This document shows, in pieces, positions 13,567 through 26,600 of a stretch of 64,000 nt of DNA (position 1 is the first letter of the stretch; each line of letters begins with the position of its first letter). Below the pieces are notes generated by a model. It searched no databases and was not told where the DNA came from. It saw nothing but the letters and a program-made list of their open reading frames with translations. Location of the stretch: the NCBI GenBank assembly GCA_013398015.1, contig VZRR01006572.1, forward strand, positions 248,001-312,000. Reading direction: 5' to 3'. Origin of the DNA: Oreocharis arfaki (Eukaryota; Chordata; Aves; Passeriformes; Paramythiidae). The position numbers and the translations under genes are program-made.

Positions 13567-15145
13567 CACAGAATCACAGAATGGCCTGGCTTGGAACAAA
13601 ACTTAATGATCATATAATTCCAATCCGCTGCCATGGACAGGGACATCTTCCACTAGGCCAGATTGCTCAAAGCCCCCTCCAATCCGAACTTAAACACTTC
13701 CAAGGATGGGGCATCCACAGCATCTCTGGTCAATTTGTTCCAGTGTTTCATCCCTCTGACCATGTTCGTGGCCTCATCTGGAATTCCTGCAGCAAGTCCA
13801 CATCCTGCTGGTCACATTTTTTTTGGTGCAGGGTACAGCTGGCTTTCTGGGCTCAAGCATGTGCTGTCAAGGCATGTCAAGCTTCTACTCACCCAATATC
13901 TCCCAGTCCTTTTGCCCAGCTCTGATCTCAATCCATTCCTTACCCAATCTGTAGTTGTGATTGGGATTGCCCCAACCCAGGTGCAAGACCTTGCATGTGG
14001 CCTTGTTGAACTTCATTGGATTATCACAGGCCCACGTCTCAAGCCTACGAAGGCCCTCTGGATGCATCCCTTCTTTCGAGGGGTTAACCTCACCACTCAA
14101 CTTGGTGTTTTTGACAAACTCGATGAGAGTGCACACAATCCCACTGACTATGTCCCCAACAAAGATGTTGTAGGCCCCAAGGCCAGCCCCTGAGGAATGC
14201 CAGTCTTGGGACGAAAGGGTTAAAAAGTGGAATAATGGTGAGGATGATGGTAGATTTGTTTAAATAGCCTTGCAGCTGGGAATGCCAAGGCGTGGAGAAT
14301 AGGGGTGTGGGAAATCCCGTATTTTATCCCTATTGCTGTTTATCCTCCGTCTCTTTTTTGAGAAGTAGAATTTCTGTGTAGAGATAATGTAGGTGTTTTG
14401 AGAGACTTGGAGGCACTCTCATGGACATGCATGAGCTCCCTATTCTGGGAGAAAGAAGATCAAAGCTCAGAGATCATAAAAAGCACAGGACAGGTCACAG
14501 CATGTTAGCAAATTACATGTGCACAGGCCCTAGATAAACTGGTGCAAAGAGCAGCCCTGCCTTTTGCTAGGATGGACTAAGCCTGGTGGTGCCTCCATTG
14601 CCTCTTGTGTGTCTCTGCCTGGGTGTTGCTTAGGGATCCTCTGGTTAGAGAGGTAAGGAAATAAAGCACACATTTCAGCTGTGCTTTTGTGGTCATTCTG
14701 GCTTCCCACCTCTGTCAACTCACACAGCCAGTCTTCACTGATCTCTGCTTGGACATTGAGCTGTTGACCACAACTCTTTGGAAGCGACCCTCCAGTCAGT
14801 TCCTTATCCACCAACTGGTCAATCCATCAAATGTAAATTCATGTTTCTCCAATTTAGAAAAAAGTATATCACATGGGACAGTGTCAAATTCTTTACACAA
14901 GTCCAGGTGGATGACATCCATTGCTTTTCCCTTATCCACCATATGTACAACCCCGTCATAGAAGGCCACTAAATTTGCCAGTTACAATTTACCCTTAGAG
15001 AAGTCATGGTGGCTGTTTCCAGTCACCTCTTTATTTCCCATGTGCCTTAGTATAGTATCAAGGACAGTCTGCTCAATAAACTTGCTGGGCATGAAGGTGA
15101 GATTGACCGGCCTGTAGTTCCCTGGGTCTTTCTTTCCTAATGTAG
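13567..15145 (-). mobile_element. CR1 LINE, 5'-truncated, interrupted by an LTR insertion
   Basis: The left edge carries catagaat-type tail units (aatcacagaatcacagaatgg), the 3' end of an avian CR1 read in reverse, followed by the usual 3' UTR text (a TTGCTCAAAGCCCC-like and a GGGGCATCCAC string). Further right comes coding sequence for the C-terminal part of the reverse transcriptase. On the minus strand, KFNKATCKVLHLG near 14.0 kb matches the CR1 post-catalytic region, but the catalytic box that should read FADDTKL is FVKNTKL, so it is dead. The CR1 text breaks at about 14206 and resumes at about 14735 around the inserted element at 14207-14726. Without that insertion about 1.06 kb of CR1 remains. 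The right edge near 15145 is approximate. Confidence 0.9.
14207..14726 (+). mobile_element. LTR-like element (520 bp) nested in the CR1
   Basis: The insertion begins TGGGACGAAAGGG and ends CTCACACA. It is flanked by an exact 8-bp direct repeat, gccagtct, at 14199-14206 and 14727-14734, and removing it with one repeat copy restores continuous CR1 sequence. On the plus strand it has an AATAAA at 14660-14665, with a T/G-rich stretch (tgtgcttttgtgg) about 20 bases further on and the end 61 bases after the signal, as in an LTR R-U5. A TATA-like taaatag lies near 14260. TG...CA ends and the poly(A) signal argue for a solo LTR. An 8-bp duplication is longer than the 4-6 bp usual for retroviruses and is typical of hAT transposons, but no terminal inverted repeat beyond TG/CA is visible. 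Confidence 0.7.
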
Positions 15146-17929
15146 ACAGGAAAAAGTCCCCAAATGGCTGCTAACTTTGGATGTTAGATTAGTCTAAGGA
15201 ATTATTATACTCTGGATACCAGGCATGGTTACTAGATATATGCAATAAAAATTTGGCGGAGGGAGGAATTTTGGGTTATGATCTATCAGAGAAGTTGTTA
15301 AAATTGGATTTTAGTGCTTCAAGGAGGTGGATCTATTCCATGTTGTCACAGCAAGGCCGTGAGTTAGGGTGAGAGCACGTTAGGTGATTGAGTTTGCTGA
15401 TCTTGCATTGTGGACATACAGAAAGGTTGAGGTTATTGCTGGGAGATTCTCCTTACTCCTATTAGGAATTTACATACATCCTTATTACTTCTTCAGGTGC
15501 AGAAGTCAGGACAGCTTAGTGGGGGAAGGGTAACTGACAGTGCAGTGCCATCTTAGATGACTGCCTCTTTTGCTTATGTGGTTCTCAATTGGCTGCCTGC
15601 CTTAGACTCACAAAATATGACTGTCTGTGACATGAGATAAAAAACATCCCCTTAATATTCAGGCATGTTATGTCACTTATCTTCTAATTTGACTAGCTGT
15701 TCAAAAGTCAGCAAATCTCTTAACAGACCCACACTTCCTAACAACAATGTGCCAAATATATGCTGGAAATCTTTGTGATCAGAAAATACAGAGCTCAGTT
15801 TATGATCCAACATATATAAAGGACATTGTGATTTTACAGGATGTGCAAATATTTATTCAGCTTCTGAATAGACAAATTAAACATTGTCTCTGCTAAAAAG
15901 AGTTAATTGTATAAAAAGTAGTCAAAGAGGAAGGGTATTTTTATAAATTCAAGAAATATGTGCATGTGTGGAAAAAATTAATGAAGTGTTCTCACTTAAA
16001 TTTAACAGAGACTTAGTTGAAGAGAATATGTTATGTTCCATGCATGAGTTGAACATGGCATGAATGATTAAAAGGGGAATAGAAGTAGCAATTAAATAAG
16101 CTATTGAAAATGATACTGCAAAGACTGGAAGAGCCAAGAGGTTATTTGAATGTTCAGCATAAAAAAATCTAAGATGAGAGAGCAATTTCCACAGAATTTT
16201 GAAGATAAAAATAATGAGATATTTATATATTGGGAAGGGAGAATTTTCTATAGTGAAAGTTCTATAGGCAATATGATGTTTATACATGGCTGCACTTTAG
16301 TACAAACAGGTAAACGTGACTTGGTGTCAGAGTCATGATGGTTCCAGATGCCACAAAGTCTGCTGGTGAGAAAAAGAGGAATAGACTTCTTCATCTTCTC
16401 ACTTGCTTACAGTGGCATCTTAATCCTGGAATTTATCTTAAATTTAAAGACCATCCCTCCATTTCTGCTGTGGTTTAGAGTCATGGTGAGTGGGCTCTCA
16501 CACTGTTTTGGAGTTTGTTTAATTGTTCAGTAAATGCCTTCTTGGGAATAAAAACAAATTAAGCAAATAAACCACTTTATTTCTCTGTGGATTCTGTTTC
16601 ATTCTATGAAGCCATAAAATCAGGAGTCATGTCCTTTCTCTGTTCTATATAATTTCTTCTCTCAGTGTTTTTACTGACTAGAAGTATGACTGTGTGTATA
16701 TATTTTTAATGCTTTGCAATAATCCCGTAGGCTTTGTGAATCAAGGACTGTACTGTGTCCGTGATGAGAATTTGTATTTGGATAGGAACAAAAGTCTTGT
16801 GGTCCCTTGGGATAAGAATTTTTATAGCATTTTTTCATATAGGTTTGTTTATTCAAAAGAAAAAGTTTTAAATTACTTGAAAGATATTTTGAGAAGAAAC
16901 TTTAAACAAGATGCATAGTTTTCTAGAGAAACTGACAATAAGCAGAGGGAAAGAATTGTTGCATTTTTGAATGCAAGATATTGGAGCAGTTACTGAGCTA
17001 CAAACAGAAGTAGGCTCAAATATATTAGGGTCTTAAAGCATATTTCAAAAATACTAAATTTGATTTTCAACCACGCAACCAATCACTCAAATCACATCTA
17101 TTGTGAAGGAAACAAAGTCCTTACCTTCAAATCCTTGCAAAGTGAAAAATTTCAAAGAACAAATCCCAGTGGATTTGTGTTTCTGCAACATTTATTTCAC
17201 ATTTTCGCCATTTACTGGTTTAGAACATTTTCAATACTCTTCAGTTTAAAAAAGGTTCACAAGAGGTTAATAGGAGTTCTTGCTAGAAGAACTCATTTAG
17301 GAATGGATGAATTCTTACCCATTGTCCTGAGACAGAAGAGTGGTTTGAATGAAGTGCCACATCATTAAGTCTGTCCTTGTCAAGTCCATTTTATTTATTG
17401 TTAAGGCCACTGTCAGATAAATAAGCTTTCACATGGAATTGTATTGCATATACCATATATAGAGAACACTATATTTACAGTGGTTTACATCTCCCAGCTA
17501 AGCAAATTGTTAGAATGCTGCTAATTTTATGCTGAATTTCTTTACTTTTTGATTGAAGTTGGACGGTGGTATGTCTCAATTCAGTTTCGCAGTATAGTTT
17601 TTTGGCTATTTTGTCAATAAGAAACAATGAAAAGATATTAATTTGAACAAATATTTTGTACAACTCTTCCTTATAGCTATGCCACACGTTTGAAGAGACA
17701 AGCCTACTCATCTTCCATCTCTGATGCACCTCTAGGGGCTTGTAGACTTCCTAGTTTATATAGGCAGCACAAACCTGTTTGAGCTTGCGATGGCACAAAA
17801 TCAGAATTAAGCTGTGATGAAGCAGTGTAGGAGGGAAAAAAGGCTCTGAAAAAAAAAACCTCGTGTCTTTTAAGAGCATTGCCTTGCAGCAGCTTCTGCT
17901 CTAAAAATGCTTGCCTTCCAAGTAGGGGT
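15146..17929. other. AT-rich unique DNA, no gene seen
   Basis: There are short chance frames only. I find no recognisable mobile element, tRNA-like structure or exon with splice sites. Confidence 0.45.
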
Positions 17930-18190
17930 GAGGAGGAATTCTTCATCTCTGTGACTTCTCCCAAAGCCATAGGATGGCTGAGTTAGACTGGAAGAGGCAC
18001 CGCAGCTGAGCACAGATGGCAACAAGCTGTGCCTCGTCTGATCAGCCCCATTGATGCTGCTCTGCAGTCTCAGGGCTGGGGAAAGCAGGGAGCGGCTGCT
18101 GGGAGACCCTGGGCAGCTCTGCGCAGTCGTACATATCCTGTGGGCAAGGAGGTGGCACAAAGGACGTCTGAGAATTCACAGTGCTTTAAA
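17930..18190. other. GC-richer patch with several CpGs
   Basis: This 260-bp patch is clearly richer in G+C than its surroundings and keeps several CpGs (in accgcag, ctcgtct, agcggc, gcgcagtcgtac and gacgtc). It is open in more than one frame on both strands, which GC-rich DNA often is. It could be a regulatory element, an old repeat or an exon. I see no splice-site pair or family match that decides. Confidence 0.4.
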
Positions 18191-21100
18191 ACTCCTGCCA
18201 TGTGGCTGCTGCTCACATCAGCTTCAAGAACAGGCATTTTAATACAGGGAGGGTGAAGGCTTCAGCTTTGACTGGCTTTTATATGGGCAAAATACCTCTG
18301 GCCATTTAAGGACTTCTAGGACAGCAGCATGGCCAGTTTGAAATTATGGTGAAAGCATAACAGGAAGGACTCTTGTTGGGACCTCGAGGAAGAGAACTGG
18401 ATTAGAGTTAGTGGGCAATTCTCTGCAGGAATGGCTTTTTACATGAGAATGTGTTGCTTCAACAAAACGGAACTTTTCCTGAAAAAGCGCATGCAGAATC
18501 TGACAGGAAATACTATTTAATCGAGGGAAGATTTTTTTAACAAAAAAAGAGTAGGAGAGAGACAAAGAGGCTATGTCAGGATCAATTTAGTATTTTCTTT
18601 CAGATGGGTTAATCTTCTTGAGCTATGCTATGGAATTTTAAGAAAATTAGTTTCAAACATAGAACTGAATTGATTAAGAGATGATGGAAGCTATTTTTGT
18701 GGGAAATATGTGCCAGCTGACCATCAGACATGCTCATGGATAAGGTGGATAATACTTTATGCAAGAGTAGCTGTTTTTCAGTGCTCATATCTCCACAGGT
18801 GTAAAAATTCTTCGTGTGTACTATTCTATTTTCTAATACTGAACAATAATGGTTTTTTCCTGAAGTTATTGCTCACTGTGAAATTAATAGTCCTAGATGC
18901 AATCTCTTATTTCTAACTGCTCTAGTCCTTTCATTTTTGAGCCTAACTACTTTCTTGGAAAGTTGTTATTTATTTGGCTTATAAATGATTTTGTATTTGC
19001 CAATGTAAGCATAAAAGAGTCCAAGTCTGAGCTAAGAAATAAAAATTAATTGAGTATCTCTACCTTTTGGGATATGTCCAAAGACAGTAAATTAGCTAAT
19101 TGCTAAAAGCTTCTTTCAGAGCTCTGCAGCCTCCAAACCTACAATAAACCCCAAGGCAATCTCAGGTCAAATAAATAATACTGCAAACATAGCATTTCCA
19201 TTGTTCTGCTTTAATTTAAGGTTTAAGTTACACAGACCATTGCTTTAAGCTCTCAGAACATCATGAAAAGTTTTCCCAGAATCAGAAGAGGAAAGTACTT
19301 TAAGGGGATGATAAACAGTCTTTTGTTGGGATTCACAGGATATACTCATTCATAATTTCTGTAATTTTGCAGTTTTTCAGCTACCAAATACAAATGAGAC
19401 AAAGCATAACAGAACAGCATTGATTGCAATAAAAGTGATAGTGCTTTTAGCCTAACTTTTTAATAATATCCGGCTTATATGGACATGTTGCCTGTCTTTA
19501 GTTCACCACAGTAGTTTTTTTATGTTGGCCTGTTTAGACAAAATCTGACAAAAACTGAAAGGTATAAACCTCTCAGGATATTAGAGAGAGGTCTGAATTT
19601 GTGTTCCTGCTGATGCTGCAGGTAGATGTTGGCTGTGAGCTGATCAAAGGGAAATCAGCCAGACAAGAAATCTATGAATAGTTGTTGTTACGTCCTTAGC
19701 CCTGAATCAACCCACTGCATGGTGGATTGTGCTTCATCAAAGTGGTGAGGCAGGAGGCAGGACAGGTCTGGGATCTAGAGGATGAAAGGAAAATATAAAT
19801 TTTTGTTCCTTGCGAGAGGTGCTGTGTTACACACACTCTGTGATAACTGAGGTTTGCTATTTCTCCTTAGAAAATAACTTGGGAGGCAAGCGATGGCCAC
19901 ACCTTTCTTCCCCCACTCAGGAAAAAAAACCCAGATATTTTTCTATTTAGAAATATTTTTAGGACTTTCGTCATGTGTCCAATATCTCTTTGTAATAATT
20001 TGGGCTTTGGAGCAAGGGCTGTGTTGTCAATGCTCAGAGTCATACTGATTCCACATGCAACGTCACATCATCTTGAGAAGAGAAAAGGAATCCCTGAAAG
20101 AATAATGAATGCATCTAATATAAGGTACATCCCAGTACTGCAGTTCATGTTTCATTAATTTATTTTGAATGATCCTTACCAGTTGTTTTTTAGTTCTGCA
20201 TTGATGAACTTCTGTATACTGTTATAATTCTAGAGAATTTCTGCTGAGTGTTCAAAATGCTTTGTGTTTCGGACCTCAAGCCTGAAAAATACAAATTTTG
20301 TTCAGTGCTAATTTCATTCCCCTTGAAGTAGAGTAAAAAAGCAGAAAACTGGAAGAACTTAGACACCTTGGAGTATAGGGTGGAGAAAACTGCCTATGTA
20401 GCTCAAATGATTACGATGGGTATATCTCCTGACTTTTCTTCTTCAGTGCTAGAAGATCTTTTTTCTTTTAAAACAGATGGACTCAAATAGCTTAAGATTT
20501 AAATATACCCACTTCAACTTATGATTTTCTGTGCATTAAATCATGTTTGTAGCTTGACACTCCTTCTCAGATTAATTTAAATGAAGACAACCTTCTTTGA
20601 AGATAGTGGAATAGTTCCAGTGCAAAATTGGCTCCATTGTGAGGGTAATCAGGCCAGTTAGTGGCAATACGAGAAAGATGACAGCAGTTTTGCCCATGGG
20701 AAGTATACAGAGTTGCTTTGGTCTCTGCGGGATATCTCTCTATGCACTTCAAAGAGTGCAGTCAATAGAATAAATACCTTGGTCACATTCTGAAAATTAC
20801 ACTTACAAAAGGCAGTTATTAGTGGTTTGAGTTTCTACTGCTCAGAGCATTTAAAGGTGAGATGTGCAGCCCTGCATACTGAGATCCAAAGGATGGCAGA
20901 TAGACATAAAAAGTTTTCTCACTTATTTCAATGAAAGAGAATGCTGGATCAGGAAAAAATCAGTCCTGCTAAGATTGGAGACAGCTTTCACTTGGTCTCT
21001 CCAGTAACTCTGTTTGAAAGATGGTTATTACCATTTTTTAATGTGAGAAGAGTAGTAGTCTTCATTTAAATCATGTACCTCAGCATTGAGGATTTCAGAT

Positions 21101-23221
21101 GGGTTTCTCAATATTCCTTGCATTGTGTGAATAGGGTAATTGCTCTGCTTGCTCATCTGAAAAATTCTGTATATTTCCAATTTGTCACCATTAAAAATTC
21201 AGCTATCATTAGAAAAGTATTTGATGTTCTATTTTCTGTCAGTTTCTCCTTTCTACCTGAGCTCTGCATAGTGCAGGAATAGGTTTGGGTGAGTAGAAAC
21301 ACGAGTAGTACTTTCATCCTTAAAACAATTGTCTCATTCCTACCCCAGAAGCATGTGGTCCAGCGGCAGAAAACCTAGTAAGCTGGGGTCTGTCCACAGC
21401 AGTGTAGAAATATTCAGAATATCTGTGGTAGAATTAGGCTAGGTAAGTTACTGGAAGCAGTAAATTTAGCAGGTTTTGCTGCAGGAAACATGGATGCATG
21501 GACAACTGCAATCTTCTGCCTTGCATGTTGCTCTGGATGTGCACCCATAAGGCTCACTGGTTCATCAGATGGTGTCAAAATGCTCCATCTCATCTGGTTT
21601 CCACTACATCCTTGTCCTTGACCACAGTACACGAATTGCCTAGTCCGAACTCTACTTGTGGTTACATCTGTGATGTTTGCATATAAATGCCGAGAAATTA
21701 TGATGTTTAGCAGTAGTGAGAAAATGTTTACAAAGATATTCTTAAAGTATCATTTTTAGGGAACTAATGTGAAATTGTGAAATGCAAATTTCAAGCAAAT
21801 ATGATTCAATGAAACAGACACAAGTTAGCTACCACTTAAAAATGTCATTAACACATGCAGAAATGTCTTACTTACTAACATCTTCAGATAGAAAATAATA
21901 CTAGGCTTACTAGTAAGCTAGTAAGCTAACTTTGGATTACACTGTCTAAATACGTGCAGGAAATACTGCTTGTTTTTATAAACTCTAGCAGACTTAATGT
22001 GTTCATATTTTACAGTGAGAAACAGGGAGAATACAGATTTTCTTCAGTCTCTCAGAGTGGCAGCCTACCCTGGAGAGGGATGACCTCTATGTACACACTG
22101 CTTTGGAAATCTATTGAAACAAATTGGATGCTCCTTACATGGGAGTGCAATGCCACCAATGTTACTATGGCACTTTTTCCTCTTCCTAAAACAATTGGTC
22201 GTATTTTCATTGACTTGTAGGTGCTGCAACAACAATTGACTCCCTCTAAACTGATCCTGTTTCTGATCATCAGACAATGCGCCTGGGAAATGCTTCTGTG
22301 CTGGTCATGCTCGTATTTTTCTTCGTCTCCTTCTCTGACTGATGTATATCTGTAGGGAGAAATTCAGGTCTTTTTGTGTCATTACAATCTAATTTATTTT
22401 CCGCTCCTTTTTCTAGCTCAGGGGAGTGAAGAACTCCAAAAAGATGTAAAAGAATGACATAAAAACTTGAGATTCTAAATTCTGCGCATCTTGCCAAAGG
22501 TCATTTTAAGTCTGATTGAGGTTTGTGGCATACCTGCATAAGATTATGGCAAAACATAACGCAAGTATTGCAATATCAAATATTATAATCCCAGACTTAG
22601 AAGTACACAGGCTCCTGTGTTTGACTATTTCTTAGAGTTTCTATAAGAGTTCGCTAGGGGCATTGAACTCTGTAGGATAGTAGCAGCCACGGAAAGGATG
22701 AAATTCTGTACTAGGCCTTTTTTTAAAAACATGTATATACCAAGGCAAAACTTAATCTGATTTATATTGCCTGCTCTATTTTCCTTCTTTGAAGTGTCAG
22801 AGAGAAACCATGGAAAAAATGAAGTGTAGGGATGGAGGCAAATGCAGGACAGAAAAGCAAAGCTATTTAATGACTTTTGAGATGAAACAAACTATTTCAT
22901 CATGGAGAAAGATTAACGGCAGTTTCAAGTTGAATTTGGATTACTTTGCTCTTGCATATGCCTTAAATCAAGTAGAACAGTTAGTAAACAACTTCAGGCA
23001 TTTCTTTTTGAGCATCAGAAGTTGTAAACTTGCATCGATGGATAAATGCAAATATTTGGAACAGAAACTAGAGTCTGCTTCTGCTGAAGTCACTTGCAGA
23101 ACCCCAAACTTACTCTAATGTTCAGGGTGAGGGACCTGCTCTGTACAGTAGGCATCATCTAGCACATCCATGTAGTTGAAACACAGCTGTTTCAGGAAGA
23201 GTAGCATGTTCAAAAGCTGGA
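18191..23221. other. AT-rich unique DNA, no gene seen
   Basis: There are only short chance frames. A small local repeat (ctagtaagctagtaagct) lies near 21910. Nothing else is recognised. Confidence 0.45.
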
Positions 23222-23660
23222 ATTATAGAATAATGAAGGGACTTCTTTAGGTTATCTCATCCAATTCCTGCTCAAATCAGGGATGGCCTAAGGCATTTGC
23301 TCATGACCTGGTCCAGTCAAGTTTTTAATACCTTCAAGGAGGATCATTAATCAGCTGGGTAAGCTGTTCTTGTGGCTGATCACCTACATTGTGATCTTGT
23401 TCCTAATACGTGTGTCTGCCACCCATCACCTTACTGCTGTGCACCACCAAGGACTGTCTCACTCCATCCCCCCACTTGCCTTCTCAGGCAGCGTCTCCAG
23501 CAAGGTCACCATTTGCCTTCTCCTAAAAACTGAATAAACCTGGCTCTCAGCTTCACTCTGCACGCCATGAACTTCAGCCCACTGTCCATCTGGCTGGCCT
23601 CTGCCAAGCTCATTTCACTGTCACATCTCTGTATCCCTCCTAAAGTTTCTGTTATGCACA
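23222..23660 (-). mobile_element. Old, diverged CR1 3' fragment
   Basis: The left edge, ttatagaataatgaaggga, resembles the CR1 tail and the GGGACCT start of the reverse-complemented 3' UTR. Further right are decayed counterparts of CR1 landmarks: a TGGTCCAGTCAAG-like box, a tgggcaacctgttc-like box (here gggtaagctgttc), a caccacc...gactgtctc segment, and a cctggctctcagc...atctggctggcctctgcc segment. Divergence is higher than in the copies at 13.6 and 42.3 kb, so this is an older insertion or another subfamily. The right edge is approximate. Confidence 0.7.
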
Positions 23661-26600
23661 AAGGGCAAGGGATGGTGCTTTCTTTTTTTTTCTGGATATG
23701 CTTGCAACTTCCCCTCACAGAAGGTAAGGAGCAGGAGAGAAATTAACAGATTAGGATACCTAAAGCATCTCTTCCTGCCTGTTTCTACTACATAGTGCAA
23801 GAATTTTGCAGCATAAGAAATTGTACATCTGCAACACAGGTTTTTTCATAATTTCAAATCAAACTGTTTTAAAACTGAGTCGCAAAAGTTTTTCTGGCTG
23901 ACTGAGGACAAATGAGGTTGCTAAGAAGCCAAATGTTGTTTATCCAGGGAGTTCAGAGGGAGGAACGAATTTAGATCCAGCTGTGTGAAAGTATGAAATA
24001 CTTATCCAAGACACTTACATAATCATAATTCTTCCCTACTTCATTTGCAAAGAAAGATCAATTTTACTGGTTAAACCACTTAATTTAACCAGAGTTCAAA
24101 AACATTAAAATGTCATAGCCAGAAGTACATGGTTTTGTGTGATTTCAGAACATGAAAAAGTTAAAGTTCCATTCTAAGTAGAACTTCCTTGTAGTAGAAA
24201 AAATGATCCAAAATCTTCACACACAGATTTTGTGCAATTTTTGGGTGGCTCATAGCTAGAGGTACATGCAGCCATGTTGTGAATACTGGACTTTACCTCC
24301 TATGGCACTCTCGAAGCCAAGAGCCACATGGCAAAGGCCATCAGGAATCTCTTCATACAGTTTTGAAAAACAGGTTTGTCGTCTTAACCCGCCGAAACCT
24401 CAGAAGTAAACTTCAGCTTCCTCTTCACTCCCTTACTACATGCAAAATGTTTCAAAAAGCAAAAACTCCAAACTAATGTTTTCCTATTCCTATTGAAAGC
24501 TTCTCTTTCAATAGAGTGGTATTCTTTATCAGGGAAAAGAGAAATAGTGCTTATAAGCCCTAATTCTAGAAGTTAGATTTATACATAGCTGTTGTATTGC
24601 ACCGCACATGATCGATACAGACTTGCAACCTTCATTTTAATATTTTTTTTTTGGGCTGCATGAAACCTTTGAAGTGATTGAAATTAATATTGAACTGATT
24701 AAGTATTTCCCCCTTTCTCCCTACATTGTTTGCAAAAGGTCAGTGTGTATATTAACACAATTCTCCTGTAAATTCAGAAAGGTAAAAAGTAAAGCCCACA
24801 TGGAGAGAGATAAGCAATCAAACACAAAATACAACTTAAACAAAGGACCCTTCTTGTTTTATAAGCTGTCCTATCATCGCATTTGTAAATGCACTATTTT
24901 CTTTTCTCCTCTCTGGCAGTCTTGTATCTCTTAAAATTATTAACATTAGAGAAGTTACAAAAATTATAAGCCAAGGGTAATTAAAACCAAGTTGTAAAAT
25001 TCTGAACCACTGAAACAAGATATTTCAGAGTCTATTATGGGACAGAACAGTGAATATTTTTAAATCAGCTAGCTGATACAGCTAAGTAGATATTGGTTAA
25101 TGTTTCAGAAGTTCTAGATACAAAAAGAGATTTAAGTACTGTGGTGCACATGCTGAGACTCACAAGCACATGCCAAGGGTCAGCTGCCTAAATAGGCCAA
25201 CAGCTTGTGTCATGCAGTCGGAGCTTGCTGAAATTCTGCCTTACATGAGTTTCAATACTGAGGAAATGCATTTGGGCAGGACTATCTGGATCATCCCTGT
25301 CTCCTTTAGTGCAAACCAAAGTGGTATTCTTGGCATGTAAGAGATTCATTGGAACCCAGCAAAGCAGACAGTTTACCATCTGTGCACTCCTTGGTACTGT
25401 GTGTTCCAGGCACATCTACTGTGTTACAGAAGAGCACCAGTACAGACAGGGTTGGCAGAAGTGGTGCTTTTCCTGTCTTTTGGTAAGTTCGAACCATTAT
25501 GCAGTTGGGAACACAAGATTCAAAGGGCAGTATAAGAAGACATGCTTGAGGGAGCACGACTTTGCATCAATGTTAGGGTGCATAACGGGGAAAGGGCTGG
25601 AGCCACTCCACAATCCTTGTTCCTAAGGAAATTTTATGCATTTAAAACCAAGCAGCTACTGAACAAAGTCCTCATATATTCGTGAGAACAGAGTTTGGTA
25701 ACCACATCATTCTTTTGGGGGCAGTGGGAGTACCCTAGCCTTACTTGTCTGGTGACAAGTCTCCGATATCCGGAAAGTTTAGGTGTCCTGTTCTCTACAG
25801 GAAAGTTCTGGGATGGGATATCTTGTTGGCAGCGCTTTTTTCTCTTACATCCATGTGTTTAATGGGAACATCTTAAACTTAGCATTTCTGTAGGGCTGGG
25901 ATACCTAGCTTCTGAACCCCAAACAAGCCTGCACGAGAAAGAGGGAGCACATCTGTCAGCAGATAGGAAACCAAAGGTATGGACCATAAACATTAGCAAA
26001 ACCTGAAGTATTCAGAATTTTCCCAAGGTATGTCTTAGTAGTATTTTTCACTCAATTGCTTCCATATCAGAGAATTTTCACTCAGTACTTAATTTGTTGA
26101 GAAATTTTTAATTACAAACAGTGCAGCTGCTTTCTTTCATCCTTAGGAATACGAAGACTAATGTAAGGAATGCTATTCTCCAGTTGTGAAAGAGTGTTGT
26201 GGAAATACATGCTGCAAACTGAGGTGGAAAACTACCATGTTTCAAGTGGTATGCTAAGTTTGAATTAGATAAGTGTATTAAATCCATGTCTGCTCACTCC
26301 TTGTTTCTTTGTCTCAGTAGGAGTAACAGGGATGATAAAAATATTAGCAAATCAACAGTGTTACCAGAACTCTTTTCTTCTAAACAATGAATATTTCAGT
26401 GTCATCTGGGATTGTTCCAGCTATGACACACAACCACATGTCATTCCTTTACATTTTTTGCAAGAACAGTACAGCTAAGAAGCAGGGAAAGATAACCAAG
26501 AGCATTTGGCTTTTCAGAGAGTTTCTAACACCAGACTGAAAATTCAGCTAACTCCCCAGATGCCATGATTATGCATTTACTTCCCCTTAGCCCAATTCTG

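Noticed and set aside
13663..14193. Open frame of 176 codons on the plus strand
   Set aside because: It lies antisense over the CR1 3' UTR and reverse-transcriptase remnant, so it is a by-product of the repeat.
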